From positions 1 through 15,948 of the forward strand of contig JACWMK010000047.1 in NCBI GenBank assembly GCA_015661405.1: a stretch of 15,948 bases of DNA, read 5' to 3'. The notes under the pieces are model-generated. The model was given only the letters and a program-made list of their open reading frames with translations. It was not told where the DNA came from and did no database searches. Shown here piece after piece: positions 1 to 7,274 of the stretch (its first letter is position 1; each line of letters opens with the position of its first letter). Origin of the DNA: Methanobacterium sp. (GTDB taxonomy: Archaea; Methanobacteriota; Methanobacteria; Methanobacteriales; Methanobacteriaceae). Position numbers and translations under genes: made by a program.

Positions 1-269
1 TCTTTACTTTTCATCATTAATTCGCTTAAATTTGGTGATAGCATGTTAGCTAGGTCATCTAATGATACTTCTCCTTTCATATCCTTTATTTTCTCAATTC
101 TATCCAGTATCCTCTCTTTGGGGAAGAATGTTTCTTGCCCTGTATAAGTAGATTTCTTGATAAACCATTCTTCAGGTATGAGATTTTTCCTCTTCCAACG
201 ATACAATTGGCCGTATGAGATTTTAGTAAGTTCTAATAATTCTTTTTTTGAAATTAACTCTTGTTCCAT
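1..269 (-). CDS. YhbD/DUF4004-family MerR-like regulator (partial, N-terminal 89 residues)
   Basis: The minus strand reads from an ATG at 269-267 and stays open to the window edge, so the C-terminus is missing. The protein begins MEQELISKKELLELTKISYG, followed by a QLYRWKRKNLIPEEWF segment and then TGQETFFPKERILDRIEKIK. This is the winged-helix, MerR-like DNA-binding region of the YhbD (DUF4004) family; the YRWKRKNLIP stretch (about residues 23-32) corresponds to the recognition helix and turn. Residues 60-89 look like the start of a second helical segment. The family is presumed to act as a transcription regulator; its ligand and targets are not known to me. No strong Shine-Dalgarno precedes the ATG (only a weak TTGATGAT). 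A TATA-like box and a dyad lie upstream, so autoregulation is possible but inferred. Confidence 0.8.
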   Translation of the reverse strand, partial: MEQELISKKELLELTKISYGQLYRWKRKNLIPEEWFIKKSTYTGQETFFPKERILDRIEKIKDMKGEVSLDDLANMLSPNLSELMMKSK

Positions 270-296
270 GTGTATCATCAACTAAAAAATTGTAAT

Positions 297-314
297 GTAA
301 CATAACACTGTTAC
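297..314. promoter_or_regulatory. Candidate operator: GTAACA-N6-TGTTAC dyad
   Basis: There is a perfect 6-bp inverted repeat, GTAACA (297-302) and TGTTAC (309-314), separated by six bases. It lies just downstream of the transcription start expected from the TATA box at 342-349 and 28 bp upstream of the regulator's ATG. Repressor sites of archaeal autoregulators often sit here. MerR-type proteins bind dyads as dimers, so this may be the binding site of the YhbD-type protein itself, but that is inference. Confidence 0.4.
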
Positions 315-341
315 GCTTAAATTCTCTTATTACATTTTAAC

Positions 342-349
342 TATTTAAA
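342..349 (-). promoter_or_regulatory. TATA-like box of the YhbD-type regulator
   Basis: On the minus strand the sequence reads TTTAAATA, close to the methanogen TATA consensus. A start of transcription about 25 nt downstream would fall near 318-322, leaving a leader of roughly 50 nt before the ATG at 269. The assignment rests on consensus and spacing only. Confidence 0.45.
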
Positions 350-522
350 GATTTCCCTCTTCACAAAAATAACATTAAAAAATTTAATTAAAAAAAAAGA
401 AATAATTATAGAACTAAAAATAAATAAAAGATTAATAAAGGATGAAATTCCCAGATTCTTAAAAAATACAAGAAAATTTTATCTATTAAGAATATAAAAG
501 GTAATTCGGAGAATAAAAACAG

Positions 523-1776
523 ATGTTAAATGCAGATACTTATATCACTCCCCAAACTGGAATTGGAGGTAAAATTAGAGTTAAATACGAAGATTTTCAT
601 GTGGAGGAAATACCAGAAACCTTACCCAGTGGAACAGGCCCTAACACATGGCTTTTTATAGAAAAAGTAGGTAGAAACACTTTGGACGTAGTATTGGATG
701 TTGCAAAGGAATTACATCTTAACCGGAAAAGAATGGGTTTTGCAGGAATGAAAGATAAAACAGCCATAACCCGTCAATGGATTTGTATAAGTAATATAGA
801 ACCGGATAAACTATTAAATTTAGAAGAAAAACTTTACAATGTTAAAATACTTAAAATCACACAGAATGAAAAGAAATTAAGAATAGGACAGTTAATAGGA
901 AATAAATTCAGGATCTTAATACGAGATACATCCGATCTGGAAAATGACACAGAGAACGCCAAAGAAATTTTAACTCAACTAACAGAACAAGGCGTACTAA
1001 ATTATTATGGTTGGCAGAGATTCGGTAAAAATCGTCCAAATACTCATATTGTGGGAAAATACTTAACAAAAAATGATTTAAAAGGTGCAGTGGATTCTTA
1101 CATAGGAAATCCATATCCTGAAGAAGCAAATCATATAAAAGCAGCCAGAGAACTCTATGATAATGGATATTACGAGGAAGCATATGATAGCATGCCTGCA
1201 GGAATGCGCTATGAAAAGATGATGCTCCGGACACTTATGAAAGAAAAGAAAAATAATGAAGAATTAACAGATGAATCCTATAAAAAAATTCTGCTTAGTT
1301 TGCCTAAACCCCTTAGCCGTATGTTTATCCACGCTTACCAATCATTCCTTTTTAACAAGGCCGTTAGTGAAAGATCTAAACTCGGGTTGAATAAATACGT
1401 TGAAGGAGATATCATCATTGATAATGAAGAGCATTTAGTACATCAATTCGAAGAAAAAGAAATTCAAGAAAAGATTATAAATTTTGAAGTACATCCATCC
1501 GCACCTTTATTTGGCAGTAAGATGCCTATAGCCGGGGGTGTGGAAGGAGAAATAGAACGAGAAATATTAGATCATGAAAATCTGAAACTTGAAGATTTCA
1601 AAGTTACTAAGATGCCTAAACTGGGTAGTCATGGCTTGCGCCGGGCTATAAGGTTTAAAGTCTGGGATATCGAAGTGAAAAATACAGATGATGGAATTAT
1701 GGTGGAGTTCTCTATTCCTAAAGGGTGTTATGCTACAGCAGTTTTACGGGAGATCATGAAGGTAACAGTTTATTAA
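523..1776 (+). CDS. truD: tRNA pseudouridine synthase D
   Basis: This 417-residue protein is an archaeal TruD/Pus7-type enzyme, which isomerises uridine 13 of tRNAs to pseudouridine; archaeal members may also act at position 35 of tRNA-Tyr. The catalytic motif GFAGMKDKTAITRQ is present, with the predicted catalytic Asp at residue 78. The second signature, YYGWQRFGKNRPNTHIVGKY, follows at about residues 159-178, and a TRUD insertion domain occupies much of the middle. The C-terminal part (GSHGLRRAIRF, KGCYATAVLREIMK) also fits the family, and the length is normal. The start at 523 is supported by a GGAG 11 nt upstream (508-511) and by the family-like N-terminus ending in the KYEDFHVEEIPE segment. 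The gene is apparently monocistronic and converges on the DUF5518-like gene. A TATA box could not be chosen with confidence in the A-rich leader. Confidence 0.96.
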   Translation: MLNADTYITPQTGIGGKIRVKYEDFHVEEIPETLPSGTGPNTWLFIEKVGRNTLDVVLDVAKELHLNRKRMGFAGMKDKTAITRQWICISNIEPDKLLNLEEKLYNVKILKITQNEKKLRIGQLIGNKFRILIRDTSDLENDTENAKEILTQLTEQGVLNYYGWQRFGKNRPNTHIVGKYLTKNDLKGAVDSYIGNPYPEEANHIKAARELYDNGYYEEAYDSMPAGMRYEKMMLRTLMKEKKNNEELTDESYKKILLSLPKPLSRMFIHAYQSFLFNKAVSERSKLGLNKYVEGDIIIDNEEHLVHQFEEKEIQEKIINFEVHPSAPLFGSKMPIAGGVEGEIEREILDHENLKLEDFKVTKMPKLGSHGLRRAIRFKVWDIEVKNTDDGIMVEFSIPKGCYATAVLREIMKVTVY

Positions 1777-1898
1777 ACATATAAATCTATATAAAAAAAA
1801 TCTTTAGGGATTCTTAATAAATGGGTTTTAGCATAATTAAACAATTAAACGAGATTATGTTACAATAGTTTGCATCCAAAGAAAGAATGAAATAATTT
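1777..1898. other. Convergent intergenic spacer with possible terminator elements
   Basis: The 122-bp spacer separates the convergent truD and DUF5518-like genes. It has a run of eight A (1793-1800), which is an oligo-T tract for the minus-strand gene, and a short dyad, CATAAT (1832-1837) with ATTATG (1854-1859), around a 16-nt loop. No gene is seen. A terminator role is inferred. Confidence 0.3.
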
Positions 1899-2315
1899 TT
1901 AATTTTGGATTTTATTATCCTTACTATTCCTTTCTTTAAGTGCTACACCAATGATTCCACCTATTAAACCAAGTACGAAATACATTGCAAAACCTGCAAA
2001 TACCGCACCTATTACTCCTCCAATTATTAATGTTTCAACTGATCCGGTGTAACCAGCTTTATATGCAATTGTAGCTATTTGGCTTCCGAATAACAACACA
2101 ACAGTTATTAAATATATAAGTCCAGCTATACCGGCTGGAATTCCGCCGTTTATAATTCCATCCGTGTAATGCCCTCCCACCATGTAACCTGCAATAAATC
2201 CACCGATTACTGGTCCTATAAGACCTATATTTTTCGGTAAATATATTCCACTAATAAAAGCTATTACTATTGTAACAATGAATGATACACAGATGGCCAT
2301 CCAATTTAAATTCAT
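1899..2315 (-). CDS. DUF5518-like small integral membrane protein
   Basis: The 138-residue protein is almost entirely hydrophobic, with about four membrane segments (approximately residues 5-26, 29-47, 57-82 and 95-125) and a short polar tail rich in Lys, Asn and Asp. The glycine pattern GPVIGGFIAGYMVGG, then DGIINGGIPAGIAG, matches the three proteins encoded at 14336-15720, so all four are paralogues. I assign them to the DUF5518-type family frequent in Methanobacteriaceae; its function is unknown. The start is well supported by an AGGTGAT ribosome binding site (2321-2327 on the complement) 5 nt before the ATG. A TATA-like element lies at 2368-2377. The gene diverges from the UGSC gene with 109 bp between their starts. 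Confidence 0.8.
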   Translation of the reverse strand: MNLNWMAICVSFIVTIVIAFISGIYLPKNIGLIGPVIGGFIAGYMVGGHYTDGIINGGIPAGIAGLIYLITVVLLFGSQIATIAYKAGYTGSVETLIIGGVIGAVFAGFAMYFVLGLIGGIIGVALKERNSKDNKIQN

Positions 2316-2367
2316 TTAAAATCACCTAAATTTTATATTAATTAACAATTACAGATTTTAATAAAAC

Positions 2368-2377
2368 TATTTATGAA
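2368..2377. promoter_or_regulatory. TATA-like element in the divergent promoter of the DUF5518-like and UGSC genes
   Basis: The element reads TCATAAATAG on the minus strand and CTATTTATGA on the plus strand. It is about 53 bp from the ATG at 2315 and about 48 bp from the ATG at 2425, so it could serve either gene or both. Which direction it drives cannot be decided from sequence alone. Confidence 0.35.
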
Positions 2378-2424
2378 TGACTTTTTACTTAAAATTTAAC
2401 TGAAAAAAAATTTGTTGATAAATA

Positions 2425-2943
2425 ATGAAAGTAAAAATCGTAGAAAAGGATATATTAAATCCATTGGCTGAAAGTAAAGCTTTAAAATTGGAAATAAATC
2501 CTATTCCAGAAAATATAAATAAAATATCCCTTTTTGATAACACCAAACCTAATGCAAATGAGATATTGAATATTATAGCAGATAATTTAAATAACGTCAA
2601 TTTTGAAAGGGTAAAAAAACCTGCCGGCGCACCTGCAACACCAAAACAACTCGAAAAAGCAACTCAAGCTGATTTATCCATCCTAGCTATAGGTGACTGT
2701 GGATCATGCACTACATGGGTCATATTAGATGCTATCAGACTGGAAAAAGAGAAAATCCCAACTATCTCCATTTGCTCTAATAAATTCACTACTTTTGCCC
2801 ATGAATTAGCCCGATCTAATGGTATGGAAAATCTTAGAATCGTGGAAATTGAACATCCTATAGCCGCCCAATCCAGAGAGCAAGTCGAGAGAAAAGCGGA
2901 AAAGATACTTCCAAAAATAAAAGCTTTACTTAGTTTAGATTAA
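2425..2943 (+). CDS. UGSC-family protein, cysteine homologue (GDCGSC motif)
   Basis: The 172-residue protein matches the UGSC domain family, named after a Sec-Gly-Ser-Cys motif found in bacterial selenoproteins. Here the motif is GDCGSC, with Cys92 and Cys95; codon 92 is TGT (2698-2700), so cysteine occupies the selenocysteine position. Family-like segments are SLFDNTKPNANEIL (about 35-48), LAIGDCGSCTTWVILDAI (88-105), IPTISICSNKFTTFA (about 112-126) and IEHPIAAQSREQVERKAE (about 142-159). No membrane segment or signal peptide is seen, so it is probably cytoplasmic. The CxxC-like pair suggests redox chemistry, perhaps as the thiol partner of a reductase, but the substrate is unknown. The ATG has only a weak GTTGAT five nt upstream. 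The gene is followed after 53 bp by its companion on the same strand, probably one transcript. Confidence 0.8.
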   Translation: MKVKIVEKDILNPLAESKALKLEINPIPENINKISLFDNTKPNANEILNIIADNLNNVNFERVKKPAGAPATPKQLEKATQADLSILAIGDCGSCTTWVILDAIRLEKEKIPTISICSNKFTTFAHELARSNGMENLRIVEIEHPIAAQSREQVERKAEKILPKIKALLSLD

Positions 2944-2996
2944 AAAAAAATCTTATTTTGAATCAAAAAAAATTTAATTGTTCTGAGGAAATCATT

Positions 2997-4217
2997 ATGG
3001 GAAATAAACATCTTAATAATAAAAAAGTAAAAATAAATGAAAATGCATGTGGATGCCTTATTGATGATTTAATTGGAGAAAACCAGGATTCGGATAAGAA
3101 TAAAAATAAAGAACTCATAAATAATAGACTTTGCGGTAGTCATGAAAACGATTTAGAAGTATACATTGACCCTGAAATTGAAAAAGTTAGTTACGATTTT
3201 TACATGAGAAAACTGACTGATGGACTTCCCATTATACCACCCACTAAAGAAAAACTTCTTAAATTCCTCAATTACACTGACTATAACTCTGATGATATAA
3301 TAACTATCCTTCCTCCAAAACAAGGTAAAGCAACAGTGGAAAAGATAGCTATCAACTCAATAATGGCCGGTTGTATACCTGCTTTTATGCCGGTAATTCA
3401 ACATGCTGTACAAGCCCTCAGTCAAGATCAATTCAATCTTCCCGGAGTAAATGCCACTACTCATCCAGTAGCTATATGCGTCATATTAAATGGTCCTATA
3501 TCACGTGAAATTGCAGTTAACAGTGGTGTAGGATGCTTGGGGCCGGGAAATATAGCAAATGCGACCATTGGTCGGGCATTACGTCTTTGTCTAATTAACA
3601 TTGCAGGAGCAGTTCCGGGAATTGGTGATCACGCAACTATGGGTTCACCTGCAAAGTATAGTTTCTGTTTTGGTGAAGCGGAAAATGAAAATCCTTGGAA
3701 ACCATTACACGTTGAAAGAGGTTTTAATTTAGAAAACAGCACTGTTACAGTTATGGCAGCTGAAGCACCGCATAATGTTAATGATCACCGTAGTAAAACT
3801 GCTGAAGACCTTTTAAATACAATAGTGAATACGGCAGCAGTAGCTGGGTGTAATAACAGTCACGTACCTGGTGAAATACTGGTAATTATGGGGCCAGAAC
3901 ATGCTCAAACTGTGGAAAATGATGGCTGGGAAAAAGAGGATGTTAAAAGATATATACATGAGAATACTTTAGTACCTGTTGAATTAGCAGATCGTGGTGG
4001 AAGAAAACTGGATGAGCAGTGGATGGTTAATGGAAACGTTAGAATAACTCGTTCACCTGAAGATGTGATTCTAGTGGTGGCGGGTGGTCCTGGTAGACAC
4101 ACTATGATAGCACATGGCTTTGGCACTTCTTCTCAATCGGTCACACTTCCATTAACCCTTAAAGATGGCACTCTATTACAATCTGTTCAGGATTATAAAA
4201 AATCAAAAAATTATTAA
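2997..4217 (+). CDS. Large companion of the UGSC protein (DGLPIIPPT family), function unknown
   Basis: The protein has 406 residues from the ATG at 2997, which is preceded by GAGG (2985-2988) at 8 nt; an upstream in-frame TTG at 2958 lacks such a site. A polar, Lys/Asn-rich leader of about 55 residues carries a Cys-Gly-Cys (18-20) and a further Cys46. The conserved body starts near DFYMRKLTDGLPIIPPTKEK and includes KATVEKIAINSIMAGC, ATTHPVA, SGVGCLGPGNIANATIGRA and AEAPHNVNDH. I recall this protein type, with the DGLPIxPPT start, as encoded next to UGSC proteins in bacteria; no biochemical function is known to me. Several glycine-rich and cysteine-containing segments suggest an enzyme rather than a binding protein. 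The adjacent UGSC gene makes a two-component thiol-dependent enzyme the simplest hypothesis. No membrane segment is evident. Confidence 0.7.
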   Translation: MGNKHLNNKKVKINENACGCLIDDLIGENQDSDKNKNKELINNRLCGSHENDLEVYIDPEIEKVSYDFYMRKLTDGLPIIPPTKEKLLKFLNYTDYNSDDIITILPPKQGKATVEKIAINSIMAGCIPAFMPVIQHAVQALSQDQFNLPGVNATTHPVAICVILNGPISREIAVNSGVGCLGPGNIANATIGRALRLCLINIAGAVPGIGDHATMGSPAKYSFCFGEAENENPWKPLHVERGFNLENSTVTVMAAEAPHNVNDHRSKTAEDLLNTIVNTAAVAGCNNSHVPGEILVIMGPEHAQTVENDGWEKEDVKRYIHENTLVPVELADRGGRKLDEQWMVNGNVRITRSPEDVILVVAGGPGRHTMIAHGFGTSSQSVTLPLTLKDGTLLQSVQDYKKSKNY

Positions 4218-4255
4218 AAAAAGTGGAGTTAGAGGGGGTAAATTTTTTAGCTCTT
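4218..4255. terminator. Compact convergent terminator region
   Basis: Only 38 bp separate the stop codons of the UGSC companion gene and the deaminase gene. A run of T (TTTTTT, about 4243-4248) serves the plus strand, and a run of A beginning at the plus-strand stop (4216-4221) gives an oligo-T tract to the minus strand. This is the expected form of archaeal termination for both genes, judged by composition only. Confidence 0.4.
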
Positions 4256-4705
4256 TCAAGTCACACGATCAATTTCTTCATTCCAAATCTCAGGATTATT
4301 TTGGATATAATCCCCTATCATCTGTTTACACTCAATTAAATTCAGATTAATGATCTCCACTCCATGTTTCAATAAATAATCTTCAGGCCCTGGAAAAGTT
4401 TTATTTTCACCCATAATTACCTTAGGAATCTTATAAAGAACCACTAAACCGGCACACATATCACAGGGAACAAGTGTGGTATATAATGTGCATTCTTTAT
4501 AATCCGATCCTTTAAGATGACCAGCGTTCTCCAGACAGTCCATTTCTGCATGTAATATTGTCGAATTTTTTTGTTCTAATTGATTATGCCCACGACTAAT
4601 TATTTGATCGTTTTTAACCAATACTGCACCGATAGGAATACCATCTTCACTTAAACTTCTTTTAGCTTCCTTAATTGCTTCAAACATAAATTTATAATGT
4701 TCCAT
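4256..4705 (-). CDS. Cytosine deaminase-like nucleobase deaminase (yeast Fcy1 type)
   Basis: This 149-residue zinc-dependent CDA-fold deaminase has His52-Ala-Glu54 and Pro80-Cys81-Asp-Met-Cys84, giving the zinc ligands His52, Cys81 and Cys84 and the proton-shuttling Glu54. It resembles yeast cytosine deaminase along its whole length: GIPIGAVLV near the start, RGHNQ with Asn41 (yeast Asn51), LYTTLVPCDMC, GEN..F with Phe104 (yeast Phe114), and a C-terminal NPEIWNEEI with Trp141 (yeast Trp152). The yeast Asp155 position appears to be Glu144 here. The likely reaction is cytosine to uracil plus ammonia for pyrimidine salvage, in the cytoplasm. A purine base or an oxidised base remains possible. 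GGAAA lies about 10 nt before the chosen ATG. It follows nrdD on the same strand after 130 bp and an oligo-T tract, so it probably has its own promoter. Confidence 0.85.
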   Translation of the reverse strand: MEHYKFMFEAIKEAKRSLSEDGIPIGAVLVKNDQIISRGHNQLEQKNSTILHAEMDCLENAGHLKGSDYKECTLYTTLVPCDMCAGLVVLYKIPKVIMGENKTFPGPEDYLLKHGVEIINLNLIECKQMIGDYIQNNPEIWNEEIDRVT

Positions 4706-4818
4706 TTTTTCATAGTTTCCTTATTTAATTAAATATTCATAAAGTAAGCATATAGATAGAAATTATAATGTAAAATTTATCCAACATTAATTAAATGCTA
4801 TTTTTGAAATAAAAATTT

Positions 4819-4828
4819 AAAAAAAAAA
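4819..4828 (-). terminator. Oligo-T terminator after nrdD
   Basis: Ten consecutive A on the plus strand give a T10 tract on the minus strand, starting 7 nt past the nrdD stop codon. No stem precedes it, which fits euryarchaeal oligo-T termination. Confidence 0.55.
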
Positions 4829-4835
4829 TAATATT

Positions 4836-7124
4836 TTAATATCTTTTCCTGTCCATTAATTCCCTCATTTTACCGGGATTCCAGCCGCCGGATGCTGATT
4901 TTGAACGTCCTACTTGTTGTACGTATCCGGTGATACGATCATACCATTCTACTTCGGTTTGTTCGCCACAAGTTGCACAACTATCTTGTAATCCTTTCAT
5001 TAGGGTCTTACATTTGATACAGAAACTTAAAGCTGAACTATAAGCCCAGAATCCTAAATCTGATTTACGAGCGATTTTATTGGTGAGGCTCATCAAAGAA
5101 TCTGGTTGAGAGTACGATTCTCCCATGAATGCATGGAATATATGTCCACCCAAGGTAAGGGGATGGAATTTCTCCTCAATTTTAATTTTTTCTGGCAGTA
5201 ATACATCAGAATTTACAGGTACATGACTAGAATTGGTATAGTAAGAAGCTTCTGCATCTCCCTGAACTATGATTTTATTCTTAAATTTCTCCCTATCTAA
5301 CATAGCAAATCGATAGGCGGTGGATTCTGCAGGTGTCTGTAAAACGCTCCAACGTAAACCTGTTTCATCCTTGAGTTCAGAAGCTCTCTGATTCATGTAC
5401 TTGATAACTTTAAGACCAAATTTACGTGCATCTTTATTTTCAATTCCTTCCCCACAATGAGCCATTAGCATTTCGTTAAGACCTACAAAACCAAAGGATA
5501 ATGTAGCGTTATCTATACTATAATATCTTTCACCATCCATTTCCTGAGTAAGGAACGGCAGTAGATTATAATTATCCAGACAATTCACAGCTTGTTCTCT
5601 TCTTAAAAGCAACACATCCTCAGCTAAGTGTAAATAAGAATCTAGATAATCAAATATTTCATCATCATCCCGACTATTATAAGCTATTCTGGGAAGATTC
5701 AAAGTAACAAATGCTAAGTTACCTGTACGTAAACAATCCTGTGACCAATCTCCAGTCCAATCATCATTAAGAGAAGTACGACAACCCATATAATTAGCCA
5801 TATTACCCCTATAATCAGGTAACATATTAGCAAAGTAAGGTGTACCGAATTTAGCAGAAAGATTATGCACCCGCATTAAATCTTCTTCAAATTCACCTTT
5901 TAAAACTTTATCTCGTATAGCATAGATAGTGTTAGGGAAAAGATGAGGTTTTCCATCAGAATCTCCAGTTAAAAGAGTTTCAGTGAATGCCCTTTGCAAT
6001 GCTCGGGTTTCATCCTCAAAATCACCATATACTCCAACTAACTTGCCTTCAGGCCCGTAAGCTGGTTCATTTTGCAGAAATTCGGGGACTGTGAATTCCA
6101 AATTTATAGAAGTAAAAGGTACTTGACTGCCACGAGCAGCGTAAGCCATATTTAAGTTGAATATGAACATCTGTACTGCTTGTTTAACTTTTCCATAGGG
6201 AAGACCAGCAGCGAATGGTGCTACAAAAACGTTCCATAGACTCATGGACTGCCCACCGCTCATATTTTGCTGAGCAGCTAGCATTATCTCTCCGGAATGA
6301 TTCATTAAAGTTTCAATATGTTTGGGTGGACCGGCTACTGAGGTGTGGTCTCCGGTTCCATCCACTTTAAGTCCGTGTTTAATGAAGAGGCGTAAATCAT
6401 GTTGTAGACAGTTTAAAGGACGTCCAGCAAAGAATTCAAGGTCATGGATATGTATTGCTCCACCCATATGAGCGTCAGCTAATTCAGTAGGAAGTATATG
6501 CAGTAAAGCATATTGTTTAAGTGCTTCATCAGCAACATACTTATGCACGGTTTCCGGGTTATGAATCATGTTAGCATTATCTCGTGAACCATTCTGGATG
6601 AGATTAGTGATGTTGTATACAGGTATTCCTAACCTAGTGTATCTTCTCCGTAATGTTTCCAGACCGTACTCCACTAATTTAGTGTTCACAATCTCCCTGA
6701 TTATAGGAGCGGTGAGGTATTCTAAATGCAGTCTTTTCAATTCTTTATGCACGTCAGTGGCTATATTCCGAGCTAATTCTTCAGAAGCACCAGTTTCCAC
6801 AACCAATGTTTTTTCGATTTTGGTTTGATCAAAACTTTCAATAGTATCCCTTGAAGTTCTAACTCTTAATGTATTTGCAGCTAAATAACGTTCCGCTAAC
6901 TTCTCATCTATAACTTTAAGGGAGTCATAGACTAACATCTTGATCTCCTTTGTGCTTATATTATCATAAGCTGCTGCAGCTACTTGTGAAGCTATTTTCT
7001 CTGCAGCCCACATGGGAACATCTACCATCAGGCATGATTTAATTATTTTCTCATGATTGAATCTTTCATATATCCCATTCTTCTTCGTTACGCAACTATG
7101 AGCTTTGGTCGGAAGAGTGGCCAT
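4836..7124 (-). CDS. nrdD: Anaerobic (class III) ribonucleoside-triphosphate reductase
   Basis: The 762-residue glycyl-radical enzyme reduces ribonucleoside triphosphates to deoxyribonucleotides under anoxic conditions. The N-terminus appears to hold two ATP-cone regulatory domains in tandem (about residues 11-88 and 90-168). The catalytic barrel contains the conserved NCLQHDLR (Cys239) and MGCRT (Cys448, the likely thiyl-radical cysteine). Near the C-terminus a zinc site is formed by Cys702, Cys705, Cys716 and Cys719, followed by DRITGYVQQVG, in which Gly733 is the predicted radical glycine. The activating radical-SAM protein NrdG is not in the window. The ATG at 7124 lacks a nearby ribosome binding site; a GAGGGGGAT sits 23 nt upstream and points instead to an out-of-frame ATG at 7135. 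No other in-frame start precedes the first ATP cone. It lies 150 bp downstream of polC on the same strand. Confidence 0.96.
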   Translation of the reverse strand: MATLPTKAHSCVTKKNGIYERFNHEKIIKSCLMVDVPMWAAEKIASQVAAAAYDNISTKEIKMLVYDSLKVIDEKLAERYLAANTLRVRTSRDTIESFDQTKIEKTLVVETGASEELARNIATDVHKELKRLHLEYLTAPIIREIVNTKLVEYGLETLRRRYTRLGIPVYNITNLIQNGSRDNANMIHNPETVHKYVADEALKQYALLHILPTELADAHMGGAIHIHDLEFFAGRPLNCLQHDLRLFIKHGLKVDGTGDHTSVAGPPKHIETLMNHSGEIMLAAQQNMSGGQSMSLWNVFVAPFAAGLPYGKVKQAVQMFIFNLNMAYAARGSQVPFTSINLEFTVPEFLQNEPAYGPEGKLVGVYGDFEDETRALQRAFTETLLTGDSDGKPHLFPNTIYAIRDKVLKGEFEEDLMRVHNLSAKFGTPYFANMLPDYRGNMANYMGCRTSLNDDWTGDWSQDCLRTGNLAFVTLNLPRIAYNSRDDDEIFDYLDSYLHLAEDVLLLRREQAVNCLDNYNLLPFLTQEMDGERYYSIDNATLSFGFVGLNEMLMAHCGEGIENKDARKFGLKVIKYMNQRASELKDETGLRWSVLQTPAESTAYRFAMLDREKFKNKIIVQGDAEASYYTNSSHVPVNSDVLLPEKIKIEEKFHPLTLGGHIFHAFMGESYSQPDSLMSLTNKIARKSDLGFWAYSSALSFCIKCKTLMKGLQDSCATCGEQTEVEWYDRITGYVQQVGRSKSASGGWNPGKMRELMDRKRY

Positions 7125-7147
7125 AATACGTGCATTTTTGATTTTAT

Positions 7148-7156
7148 ATCCCCCTC
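7148..7156 (-). promoter_or_regulatory. Misplaced Shine-Dalgarno-like GAGGGGGAT upstream of nrdD
   Basis: The minus strand reads GAGGGGGAT, a fair match to the 16S anti-SD, but it ends 23 nt before the nrdD ATG. It is 12 nt from an out-of-frame ATG at 7135 that opens a 15-codon reading frame ending at 7088, inside nrdD. Translational coupling or an alternative start are both possible. Confidence 0.3.
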
Positions 7157-7274
7157 AACGTTCTTTATTATAAAAATAATATTTTTTTACAATGAATTTA
7201 TTTTACTACAATCATCTCATGGTTTTAATTAATATAGTTTTTATTTGTAATAATAATATAAATAACTTTTCAAT

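Noticed and set aside
2698..2700. Possible selenocysteine codon in the UGSC protein
   Set aside because: The codon is TGT, which encodes cysteine; no in-frame TGA is present and no SECIS element needs to be invoked.
2958..2996. TTG start giving a 13-residue longer UGSC companion
   Set aside because: There is no ribosome binding site before the TTG, while the ATG at 2997 has GAGG at 8 nt.
4165..4350. Short plus-strand reading frame overlapping the ends of two genes
   Set aside because: It overlaps the UGSC companion and deaminase genes, has no ribosome binding site and resembles no protein I know.
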